NCBI RefSeq assembly: GCF_024198255.1
Contig: NZ_JAJVKW010000016.1
Coordinates: forward strand, 1-64,000
Reading direction: 5' to 3'
Origin: Myxococcus guangdongensis
Lineage (GTDB): Bacteria; Myxococcota; Myxococcia; Myxococcales; Myxococcaceae
DNA length: 64,000 bases
Shown here: piece after piece, positions 17,791 through 25,519 of the stretch
Layout of the letters: each line of letters begins with the position of its first letter
How positions within the stretch are numbered: position 1 is the stretch's first letter
The notes under the pieces: generated by a model
What the model was told of the DNA's origin: nothing
Database searches by the model: none
Seen by the model: only the letters and a program-made list of their open reading frames with translations
Translations under genes and position numbers: made by a program

Positions 17791-20196
17791 TCAGGAGCGC
17801 AGCGCCACCACCGTGACGCCGTCGCCGCCCTCGTGGCTCTCACCCGGGCGATACATGCGGATGTAGGGCGAGTTCGCCAGATAGTCCCGCAGCGCCTGCT
17901 TCAGCGCGCCCGTGCCGTGGCCGTGGACGATGAGCGCGGCCTCTTCACCGCTGCGCATGCCCTGGTCCAGGAAGGACTCCACCTCCGCGAGGGCCTCGTC
18001 CGCGCGCATGCCGCGCACGTCGCAGCGGAAGTTCGTCGCGTCCACCGACGCGCCCGCCGCCGTCGACGCGCGCTTCAGCGCCGCATCCTGCTTCTGACGC
18101 TCGGGGAACTTCGCCTGCTGCGGCTTTCGCGTGCGAGAGCCCGACAGCTCGGAGGTGGGCACCCGCATCTTCATCGCGCCGCCCGCGGACACCACCGCGT
18201 GTCCATCCGCCAGCTCGAGGATCTCCACATCCCGAGCCAGCCCCGAGTGGTGCACCCACGCGCCGACCTTGAGGTTCACCGGCGCGGGGGCCTCCACCTG
18301 GAACAGCTCCGCCCTCGCGGCCAGGGCCCGCTTCTGCGCGTCCTCGGCCCGCTGCATCAGCTGCAGCCGCGCCTCCGACAGCGCCTTCTCGTTCTGCTCG
18401 GCGCGCAGCTTCGTGAGCAGCTTCTGGACCTCCGTCGCCGCCAGCTCGCTCGCCGCGTGGACGTCCTCGTTGAACTGCATCATCTTCGCGCGGCGCTCTC
18501 GCTCGAAGGTCTGCTTCTGCTTCTCCAGCTCCACGCGCAGCGCCTCGGCCTCCTTCGCCGCCACGCGCGCCTTCTCCAGCTCCTCGGAGAGCTTGCGTCG
18601 CTCCTCCTCGGCCGCCGCCAGCGCCTGTGACAGGGGGCCGCCCGCGTTCATCGTCAGCTCACGGGCGCGCTCGCACACGCGCGGGGGCAGGCCCACCCTC
18701 GCCGCGACCTCGATGGCCGAGGACTGGCCCGCCGCGCCAATCTGCAGCCGATACGTCGGCGCCATGCGCTTCGAGTCGAAGCCCACCCGCGCGTTCAGGA
18801 AGCGCGGGTCCATGTGCGCCAGCGCCTTGAGCTCCTCCAGGTGCGTCGTCACCAGGGCCACGGCGTTCTTGGCCAGCAGCTCCTCGAGCACCGCGATGGC
18901 GATGGCCGCGCCCTCGCGCGGGTCCGTGTCCGCGGCGATTTCGTCGATCATCACCAGCGAGCCTTCGCCGACCTCCGCGATGATGTCGCGCAGCATCACC
19001 ACGTGCGCGCTGAACGTCGACAGGCCCTGCGCCAGGTCCTGCGAGTCGCCCACCGTCGAGTGCACCGAGCGGTACAGCGGCATCCGCGAGCCTTCACCCA
19101 CCGGAACCGGCAGGCCCGCGCGCAGCATCAGCGCGCACAGCCCCACGCCCGTCAGCGTCACCGTCTTGCCGCCCGCGTTGGGGCCGGACACGATGAGCGC
19201 CTTCGCGCCACCGTTCAGCGTCACGTCGTTGGCCACCACCTCGGTGCCTCGGAGCACCAGGCGTGGGTGGCGCAGCATCCTCAACTGCAGCTCCGTCACG
19301 CCCGCGAACTCCGGCGTCGTCGCGTCCAGGTCCGCGGAGAGGATGGCCACCGCCTCCACCTCGTCCAGCTCCGCCACCGCGTCGAGGCCCTCGAGGATGC
19401 GCTCCGACTCCCGGCCGAGCTGCTGGCTCAGCTCCTGGAGCACCCGCCGCTCCTCCTCCAACACCACCGACTGGGCGATGGCCAGGTCGTTGCCCAGCCC
19501 CACCATGGCCTGCGGCTCCATGAAGAGCGTCTGGCCCGTCTGACTCGCGTTGTGGACGATGCCGTCCACCTCCGCGCGGTAGTTCGACACCACCGGCACC
19601 ACGTAACGGCCGTTGCGCAGGGTGTAGTAGTTCTCCCGCAGCTTGGCGACGAAGCCCTGGTCGTGGAGCATCTCGTCCAGGCGCGACTTGATGCGACGGT
19701 GCAGGCCGCGCGCCCTGTCTCGGGCCTCGCGCAGCTCCGGGCTCGCCCGGTCCGAAATCTCACCGTCCGGTTCGAAACACTGGTCGATGCGCCGGGCCAG
19801 GGACTCCAGCAGGGGAAGCCGCCGGGCGATGTCCATCAGCCGGGGCACGCGCTCGCGGCGCTCGTCCAGGGCCTCGCGGGTGCGCACGAAGGCGAACAGG
19901 AGCTGGGCGCCGTCGATGAGCTGTCGGGGCTCCAGGGTGCCGCCCTTGGCGGCGTGACCCACATGCAGTCGCAGGTCCACCACGCCGCCGAGCGGGAGGG
20001 AGAACTGCTCCTGGGAGAGGGTTCGCGCCTCGCCCACCAGGGCCAGCGCTTCGGAGACCTGCTCGGCCGTGTCGAGGAACGGGCGGGCGAGCACTCGCTC
20101 CCGGCCTGGCTCCGTCCGACACCGCTGCGTCAGCGCTCGGAGCACATCCGCGAATCCGAGGTCTTCCAGCGTCTTTTGGGATATCTGCACGGTCAT
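17791..20196 (-). CDS. mutS2: MutS2 family endonuclease/ATPase
   Basis: An ~801-residue MutS2. The N-terminal core and lever regions lead to an ABC-type ATPase with Walker A GPNAGGKT, Walker B LVMIDEIAADTDP and a TTHLEELK H-loop region. A coiled-coil clamp rich in Lys/Glu/Arg (~510-620) and a KOW-like segment follow. The C-terminal Smr domain has DVRGMRADEAL and HGHGTGALK. MutS2 lacks the mismatch-recognition domain; in other bacteria it suppresses recombination or rescues collided ribosomes through Smr. Length is normal. ATGs at 20205 and 20196 are both possible with no strong ribosome site; the second sits right before the conserved start. Confidence 0.93.
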   Translation of the reverse strand: MTVQISQKTLEDLGFADVLRALTQRCRTEPGRERVLARPFLDTAEQVSEALALVGEARTLSQEQFSLPLGGVVDLRLHVGHAAKGGTLEPRQLIDGAQLLFAFVRTREALDERRERVPRLMDIARRLPLLESLARRIDQCFEPDGEISDRASPELREARDRARGLHRRIKSRLDEMLHDQGFVAKLRENYYTLRNGRYVVPVVSNYRAEVDGIVHNASQTGQTLFMEPQAMVGLGNDLAIAQSVVLEEERRVLQELSQQLGRESERILEGLDAVAELDEVEAVAILSADLDATTPEFAGVTELQLRMLRHPRLVLRGTEVVANDVTLNGGAKALIVSGPNAGGKTVTLTGVGLCALMLRAGLPVPVGEGSRMPLYRSVHSTVGDSQDLAQGLSTFSAHVVMLRDIIAEVGEGSLVMIDEIAADTDPREGAAIAIAVLEELLAKNAVALVTTHLEELKALAHMDPRFLNARVGFDSKRMAPTYRLQIGAAGQSSAIEVAARVGLPPRVCERARELTMNAGGPLSQALAAAEEERRKLSEELEKARVAAKEAEALRVELEKQKQTFERERRAKMMQFNEDVHAASELAATEVQKLLTKLRAEQNEKALSEARLQLMQRAEDAQKRALAARAELFQVEAPAPVNLKVGAWVHHSGLARDVEILELADGHAVVSAGGAMKMRVPTSELSGSRTRKPQQAKFPERQKQDAALKRASTAAGASVDATNFRCDVRGMRADEALAEVESFLDQGMRSGEEAALIVHGHGTGALKQALRDYLANSPYIRMYRPGESHEGGDGVTVVALRS

Positions 20197-20271
20197 GGGT
20201 TTCATGCGTGGCCGTCCGGCCGTCAAGAGGATCTATTGAGGCGCCCGGCTCGGCTCTGCTATCAGCCGCGC

Positions 20272-21012
20272 ATGCACTGGGTCATCCTGGTGGCGTGCCT
20301 GGCGGGCGCCTCTGACGCCGCACAGTCATCCGCCCTGACGGGGGCGCGAACCCCGGCCACCGCCCCTTCGCCCGGCACACTGTCGGACGCGCTCGCCCTG
20401 GAGGCGGGTGGAGACGACGCCGCCGCGCTCCAGGCCGTGGAGGCCCTGGTTCTTAGCCAGCCCCGTTGGGAGTTGCCACGGATGGAGGCGGCCCGGCTGC
20501 TGCTGAAGCTGGGTGGCTCGCTGGAGCAGGCCGACGCCCACCTGGAGGTCGCCACCCGCGAGGCCCCCACCAACCCCCGCGCCTGGTACCTGCGGGGGCT
20601 CATCTGGGAGGAGCGCGGCAACCCGATGCAGGCGGCCCGCGCCTACGAGACGGCGGTGCAGCACCGGGGCTCCTACGAGGAGGCCCGCTTCCGGCTCGGG
20701 GGCCTGTGGGTGTCCCTGGGGGATTTGCTCAAGGCGGAGCTCCACTACCGCTACCTGGCCCGCGCCAAGCCCGAGTGGGTGCAGGTGCGCCTGCAGCTGG
20801 CGGACGTGTTGGAGAAGCAGGAGCGGCTGTTGGACGCGGAGACGGAGCTATTGGCGGCGAGGAGCTTCCAGCCGGACAGCCCGTTGGTGCTCCGGCGACT
20901 GGCCGACTTCTATGAGCGCACGGAGCGACCCCAGCTCGCGGCGAAGGTGCGCAAGTCCATGGAGCCGCAGGAGAAGCGGCGCATGCGAGCACTCAAGCCG
21001 TCGCGTCGCTGA
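20272..21012 (+). CDS. Secreted or periplasmic TPR protein
   Basis: A 246-residue protein with a short hydrophobic export signal (MHWVILVACLAGASDAAQS). An Ala/Pro/Thr-rich linker and then about five TPR units follow (for example AWYLRGLIWEERGNPMQAARAYETA and PEWVQVRLQLADVLEKQ). The C-terminus is strongly basic (KRRMRALKPSRR). It is probably a periplasmic scaffold or assembly factor. It diverges from mutS2 across ~75 bp, so the two promoters lie close together. The open frame upstream is an antisense shadow of mutS2 and was ignored. Confidence 0.8.
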   Translation: MHWVILVACLAGASDAAQSSALTGARTPATAPSPGTLSDALALEAGGDDAAALQAVEALVLSQPRWELPRMEAARLLLKLGGSLEQADAHLEVATREAPTNPRAWYLRGLIWEERGNPMQAARAYETAVQHRGSYEEARFRLGGLWVSLGDLLKAELHYRYLARAKPEWVQVRLQLADVLEKQERLLDAETELLAARSFQPDSPLVLRRLADFYERTERPQLAAKVRKSMEPQEKRRMRALKPSRR

Positions 21013-21077
21013 CGGTCGACGTCGCGATGCGTCGTGGCGATTGCACCCGAGAGCGTGGCGCATAGACTGCGCGCGCT

Positions 21078-22403
21078 TTGAAGACCGCCAACCTCGCCAT
21101 CGTCTTCACCGACATCAAGGGCTTCACCGAGCGGACCAGTCGGCAGACGCTGGAGGAGAACCAGCGGCTGCTGCGCATCCACGGCGCCCTGCTGTCGCCG
21201 CTCTTCAAGGCGTTCGGTGGCCGCATCATCAAGTCCATCGGTGACGCGTTGCTCGTCACCTTCGAGTCGCCCACCCAGGCGGTGCTCAGCGGCGTCGCCA
21301 TCCAGGACCGGCTGTGGCACCACAACCGGGTGTCGCCGGAGGCGGACCAGCTCCACGTGCGCTTCGCCATCAACGTGGGCGAGGTGCGCCTGGACGGCAA
21401 CGACATCTTCGGCGAGCCGGTGAACATCGCCGCGCGCGTGGAGGGGCTGGCCGAGGCGGGCGAGGTGTACTTCACCGAGGCCGTCTATCTCGCGATGAAC
21501 CGGGCCGAGGTGCCCGCGCGCGAGGTGGGCGCCTTCGAGCTCAAGGGCATCCCCGGAAAGATTCGCGTCTTCCAGGTGCCGCGCGCGCCGTACCGGGTGG
21601 AGGCGCCGTCCGCGGGCGCCATCGCCGAGGCGCCGGGCACCGAGTCGATTCCGCCCTACGGCAACCTGGCCCTGTCTCGCGTACCGGAGGCCGCGCTGGA
21701 CGCGCCCGGTGGAGAGCTGCAGCAGCTCGGGGTGAAGGCGGCGGCGCTGGGGCAGAAGGCCGCGGCGGGCGCGGCGGTGCTGGGGCAGCACGCGGTGGTG
21801 TTGGGGCAGCAGGCGGTGGGGCTGGGGCGACAGGCCTCCTCCCGGCTGGAGAGGGTGGGCGGCGTCTCGGGTGTGCTGCGGGCGCTGACGTCTCATCGCC
21901 GGGCGCTGGTGGTCGCGGGCTGCGTGCTGCTGGCGGTGTCGGTGGCGGGCGTGGGCCTGGTGGCGCACGGCGGAGGACCTGCGATGCGGGCCATCTCCGC
22001 GGTGGAGCGGTCGCCCAAGTCGGAGCGCGACCCGCTGGTGAAGGAGGCGCGCAAGGTCATCGCGGAGGAGCAGGATACGGGCAGGCGGCTCTACCTGCAG
22101 GGGCGACTGGACGAGGCGATGGAGAACACGCGTCGCTCGCTCGAGGACTACGGGCGCTCGGCGAAGGCGGGCCACCGGGACGCGGAGAAGCGCATCATCG
22201 AGTTGCTGTCGCATCCGACTTGCAACGTGCGCGTGGCCGCGGTGGACGCGGTGCGTTCGCACAAGCTGACCCGCGCGGTGTCGGCGCTGCAGGACCTCTC
22301 CGAGGATGGCGGCCCGGATGATGGCTCGGGCGGCTTCCTGGGCATGGGGAAGTGTGACTCCCGGGCGTATGCGGAGAGCGCGCTCAAGGTCTTCAAGGAT
22401 TAG
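21078..22403 (+). CDS. Class III adenylyl cyclase with membrane segment and C-terminal repeat region
   Basis: A 441-residue protein starting with TTG. The N-terminal cyclase domain (~1-165) has metal ligands Asp12 (FTDIKGF) and Asp56 (KSIGDALL). Lys52 and Asp109 are at the positions that select adenine, and Asn116/Arg120 are the transition-state residues (VNIAAR). A complete homodimeric ATP-to-cAMP site is therefore predicted. Residues ~210-255 form an Ala/Gln/Leu repeat (GQKAAAGAAVLGQHAVVLGQ). One TM follows at ~275-296, then a segment of helices that may be HEAT-like (DAEKRIIELLSHPTCNVRVAAVDAV). The cyclase is N-terminal and cytoplasmic, so topology is inverted relative to receptor cyclases. 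The ribosome site is weak. Confidence 0.85.
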   Translation: MKTANLAIVFTDIKGFTERTSRQTLEENQRLLRIHGALLSPLFKAFGGRIIKSIGDALLVTFESPTQAVLSGVAIQDRLWHHNRVSPEADQLHVRFAINVGEVRLDGNDIFGEPVNIAARVEGLAEAGEVYFTEAVYLAMNRAEVPAREVGAFELKGIPGKIRVFQVPRAPYRVEAPSAGAIAEAPGTESIPPYGNLALSRVPEAALDAPGGELQQLGVKAAALGQKAAAGAAVLGQHAVVLGQQAVGLGRQASSRLERVGGVSGVLRALTSHRRALVVAGCVLLAVSVAGVGLVAHGGGPAMRAISAVERSPKSERDPLVKEARKVIAEEQDTGRRLYLQGRLDEAMENTRRSLEDYGRSAKAGHRDAEKRIIELLSHPTCNVRVAAVDAVRSHKLTRAVSALQDLSEDGGPDDGSGGFLGMGKCDSRAYAESALKVFKD

Positions 22404-22442
22404 GCACGGGCCCGGGTGGGCTCGCGCGAGGAAGGAATCACC

Positions 22443-23624
22443 GTGACGAAGGTGAAGACGGGACTGGATGTCTGGGTGGAGCAGGGCTTCTCCGCGCTGA
22501 AGGGCAAGCGCGTGGGCGCCATCGTCAATCCCACCAGCGTGGATGCGCGCTTCCGGCACCTGGCGGACCTGCTGTCCCAGGCCCCAGGCGTGACGCTGGC
22601 GGCGCTGTTCGGCCCCGAGCACGGCGTGCGCGGCGAGGCGCAGTACATGGTCGCCGTGGATGAGGCGAAGGACCGGCGCACCGGCGTGCCCGTGTACAGC
22701 CTCTACGGTTCCACCTTCGAGTCGCTGTCCCCGCGCGCCGAGTGGCTCGAGGGCCTGGATGCGCTCGTGTTCGACATCCAGGACGTGGGCAGCCGCTACT
22801 ACACCTACGTCTACACGATGGCCCTGGCCATGAAGGTGGCGGCGAAGGCGGGCGTGCCCTTCTACGTGCTGGACCGGCCCAACCCGCTCAACGGCGTGGC
22901 GATGGAGGGCAACCTGGTGGGCGAGGGCTACCGCTCCTTCGTGGGCCTGTACGCGCTGCCCAACCGCCACGGCATGACGGCGGGGGAGCTGGCGCGGTTG
23001 TTCAACGCGCAGGAGGGCTTCGGCTGTGAGCTGACGGTGGTGGCGTGCGAGGGCTGGCGCCGCGAGCAGTTCTGGTCCGAGACGGGCCTGCCGTTCATCT
23101 CGCCGTCGCCCAACATGCCCACGCCGGACACGGCGCTGGTGTACCCGGGCATGTGCCTGGGCGAGGGCACCAATGTCTCCGAGGGGCGCGGGACGTGTCG
23201 CCCGTTCGAGCAGTTCGGCGCGCCCTGGGTGGACACGGACGCGCTGCTGGCGCGGCTCGCGAGGGAGCAGCTGCCGGGCGTGGCCTTCCGCGCGGTGGGC
23301 TTCACGCCGACGTTCGACAAGTACCGGGGCGAGTCCTGCAACGGGGCCTTCATCCACGTCACGGACCGGCGGACCTTCCAGTCGCTGCGCACGGGCGTGG
23401 CCATCTTCCAGGCGCTGCACGACATCGGCCCGGGGAAGTTCGACTGGCGGGCGGACGCGTACGAGTTCGTCGAGGACGTGCCCGCGTTCGACCTGCTGTG
23501 CGGGACGGACCAGGTGCGCCAGGGCATCCTGGAGGGGTGGAGCCTGGACCGGCTGATGGAGGGGTTCCAGGCCCAAACCGAGCGCTTCGCCCGGCACAGG
23601 GAGCCCTACCTGCTGTACGCTTGA
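22443..23624 (+). CDS. namZ: DUF1343 exo-beta-N-acetylmuramidase (NamZ/YbbC-like)
   Basis: A 393-residue protein of the DUF1343 family, whose B. subtilis member NamZ removes terminal MurNAc from peptidoglycan fragments. Conserved segments are the N-terminal Rossmann-like part (GKRVGAIVNPTS, LFGPEHGVRG, DIQDVGSRYYTY), DRPNPL in the middle, and the second domain (SPNMPTPDTALVYPG, GEGTNVSEGRGT, FTPTFDKY). The start is GTG 22443 with AGGAAGG about 7 nt upstream, favoured over a GTG at 22416. No clear signal peptide was seen, so it may act on imported muropeptides. A peptidoglycan-recycling or prey-wall role is plausible. Confidence 0.85.
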   Translation: MTKVKTGLDVWVEQGFSALKGKRVGAIVNPTSVDARFRHLADLLSQAPGVTLAALFGPEHGVRGEAQYMVAVDEAKDRRTGVPVYSLYGSTFESLSPRAEWLEGLDALVFDIQDVGSRYYTYVYTMALAMKVAAKAGVPFYVLDRPNPLNGVAMEGNLVGEGYRSFVGLYALPNRHGMTAGELARLFNAQEGFGCELTVVACEGWRREQFWSETGLPFISPSPNMPTPDTALVYPGMCLGEGTNVSEGRGTCRPFEQFGAPWVDTDALLARLAREQLPGVAFRAVGFTPTFDKYRGESCNGAFIHVTDRRTFQSLRTGVAIFQALHDIGPGKFDWRADAYEFVEDVPAFDLLCGTDQVRQGILEGWSLDRLMEGFQAQTERFARHREPYLLYA

Positions 23625-23640
23625 GCGTGGGACCTTCCAC

Positions 23641-24312
23641 GTGATTGGTGTCTTCTCCGACAGCCACGGCGACCTTCAAGCCTTCGATGCGGCCTATGAG
23701 CTGCTGCGCTCCCTGGGGGCGCGGCGGTTCCTGTTCACGGGCGCGCGCTACACGGACCTGGACGAGTGGTTGCTCTGGCGCCGCCAGAAGTCGCGCGGCG
23801 GCCGTGAGTACTCGGACGCGGACTTCCTGGCGGACGTGAGCCAGTGGTTGGGCAGCCAGGACGCGCTGCCCCGTACGCCGTCGCGAGGCGAGGCGCCCGC
23901 GGATGTGGCCTCCGAGGAGGACCGTCGGCTGGTGGTGGAGCGCTTCGTTCGGGTGCCCGAGCGGGACTCGCTCCAGTATCGGGACCCCTCCATCAACAAC
24001 AAGGCGATGGACCTGTTGGGCGACACGTTGTGCTGCGTGGTGCACGACAAGAACGACCTGACGCGGGAGGACCTGCTCAACGCGCTGGTGTTCATCCACG
24101 GCAAGGACCCGGAGCCCAAGGTGGTGCAGATTGGTCCGCGCTACTTCCTGACGCCGGGGCGGTTGGTGGGCGCGGCCGAGCAGACGTGCGCGCTGTTGGA
24201 CCGGGTGGACCGGGAGCTGCGCTTCTCCGCGTACCGGCTGGATGGCCACGTGGTGCTGGAGCCCCACGTGCTGACGCTGGACAAGAAGTCCCCGAAGCTG
24301 ACCTTGAAGTGA
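23641..24312 (+). CDS. Degenerate calcineurin-like phosphoesterase (YfcE/MJ0936 type)
   Basis: A 223-residue protein starting with GTG. The first motif is intact (GVFSDSHGD, residues 3-11), as in YfcE-type phosphodiesterases. The later metal motifs are altered: the GD-x-x-D segment reads TGARYTDLDE, the GNH(D/E) position appears to be VHDKND, and the C-terminal GHTH is replaced by HGKDPEPK just before FLTPGRL (normally NPGS). About 60 residues are inserted after motif 2. It may therefore be a binding or regulatory protein rather than a working phosphatase. It lies 14 nt before nadD on the same strand and is probably co-transcribed with it. Confidence 0.72.
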   Translation: MIGVFSDSHGDLQAFDAAYELLRSLGARRFLFTGARYTDLDEWLLWRRQKSRGGREYSDADFLADVSQWLGSQDALPRTPSRGEAPADVASEEDRRLVVERFVRVPERDSLQYRDPSINNKAMDLLGDTLCCVVHDKNDLTREDLLNALVFIHGKDPEPKVVQIGPRYFLTPGRLVGAAEQTCALLDRVDRELRFSAYRLDGHVVLEPHVLTLDKKSPKLTLK

Positions 24313-24326
24313 TGTGAGGCCCTGAC

Positions 24327-24887
24327 GTGCAGGTCGCGCTGCTTGGAGGCTCGTTCAACCCGCCGCACGTGGGGCACCTGATGGCCGCCTCGTACGTGCA
24401 CGCGACGCAGGGCGTGGACCAGGTGTGGCTGATGCCGTCCTGGCAGCACCCGTTCGGCAAGCAGATGGAGGACTTCGAGCACCGCATCGCGATGTGCGAG
24501 GCGATGTGTCGGGAGACCTCGGGTTGGCTCAGGACGACGCGCATCGAGAGCGAGCCAGGGCTGACGGGGCGCACGGTGGACACGCTCGAGCTGCTGGTCG
24601 CGCGTCATCCGGACGTGCGCTGGTCCATCATCATCGGCAGCGACATCCTGAGGGACCTGCCGCATTGGAAGGACTTCCACCGCATCGAGGCGCTGTCGCG
24701 CGTGCTGGTGCTGTATCGCGCGGGCTATCCGGCGCCGAATACCGTGGGGCCTCCGCTGGCGGAGGTTTCCTCCACCGAGATTCGTGAGCTGCTGGCACGG
24801 GGGACGGAGCCCTCGGACCTGGTGCCCTCGGGGGTGTTGGCCCATGCCCGCGCGGCGGGGTTGTACGGGCTGGGACGCGCTCGGTAG
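24327..24887 (+). CDS. nadD: Nicotinate-nucleotide adenylyltransferase
   Basis: A 186-residue NadD that adenylates nicotinate mononucleotide to deamido-NAD in NAD synthesis. The nucleotidyltransferase signature GGSFNPPHVGH (residues 6-16) binds ATP phosphates. The C-terminal SSTEIRELL is the conserved ISSTxIR helix. WSIIIGSDILRDLPHWKD matches the central family motif. Length is slightly below the usual ~200. It starts with GTG directly before the first strand. It is usually found near proA/rsfS in other bacteria; here it follows the phosphoesterase-like gene instead. Confidence 0.92.
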   Translation: MQVALLGGSFNPPHVGHLMAASYVHATQGVDQVWLMPSWQHPFGKQMEDFEHRIAMCEAMCRETSGWLRTTRIESEPGLTGRTVDTLELLVARHPDVRWSIIIGSDILRDLPHWKDFHRIEALSRVLVLYRAGYPAPNTVGPPLAEVSSTEIRELLARGTEPSDLVPSGVLAHARAAGLYGLGRAR

Positions 24888-24937
24888 GACGCGGCGGTCC
24901 GCAGGGAATCAGGGCCCGTGCTTGATATGACGGGGGT

Positions 24938-25519
24938 ATGTCGCTGACGCGTGTCCTGAGCTCCCTCGTGTTCCTCCTGTGTCTGCCGAACTGCGCGTCG
25001 CGTGCCGTGGACGTGAAGCCTTCGTCGTCCTCCGACTGCTCGAAGTCCTCGTTGTTCGAGCGCTTCGGGCGCGGCGGCATGGTGGAGTCCCTTCCGGGAA
25101 ACGACGTGCGCCTGTCGGTGATGGCGGATGTCCACAGCGCGGACTGCGGCACCCCTGACTGCTACTACACCCGGTTGCAGGCGGTGTTCCGCTTCGAGGC
25201 GGGGCCGGGCTGCCAGGTGCGCGAGGTGGAGGTCTTCTCGGAGGACGGCGGTTGCAGCCAGGGCGCCGCGTTCGATCCTCCGACGCAGGAGACGTTCTTC
25301 CCGGAGGGCGCCGCGGACCTGGCCGCGCCGACGCTCGGACAGCTCACCCTGCGCACGCGTCGGGGTGAGCGTGCCCTCGTCCTGGTGCCTCGCAATCTCT
25401 TCTACTTCACGGACGTGAAGGCGGGCGCCCCACTGCACACGTCACTCCCGGCGGGTGAAGAGGGCGAGGACGCGTGCTGCTGGGGCGCGTCCGTGGCGGA
25501 GTCACACTTCCGCGATTAG
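24938..25519 (+). CDS. Hypothetical exported protein, Cys-rich, possible lipoprotein
   Basis: A 193-residue protein with an N-terminal export signal (MSLTRVLSSLVFLLCLPNCAS). Cys19 could be a lipidation site, although Pro-Asn before it is not a standard lipobox. The mature part has eight or more cysteines, including CGTPDC and EDACC, so disulfide bonds are likely. No family is recognised. Its last 4 bp overlap the end of the convergent large lipoprotein gene. The ATG at 24938 has only a GGGGG ribosome-like tract. Confidence 0.7.
   Translation: MSLTRVLSSLVFLLCLPNCASRAVDVKPSSSSDCSKSSLFERFGRGGMVESLPGNDVRLSVMADVHSADCGTPDCYYTRLQAVFRFEAGPGCQVREVEVFSEDGGCSQGAAFDPPTQETFFPEGAADLAAPTLGQLTLRTRRGERALVLVPRNLFYFTDVKAGAPLHTSLPAGEEGEDACCWGASVAESHFRD

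Noticed and set aside
20910-23597. Long minus-strand open frame (~895 codons)
   Set aside because: It is antisense to the cyclase and NamZ genes; composition is His/Arg/Leu-rich and no family is visible.
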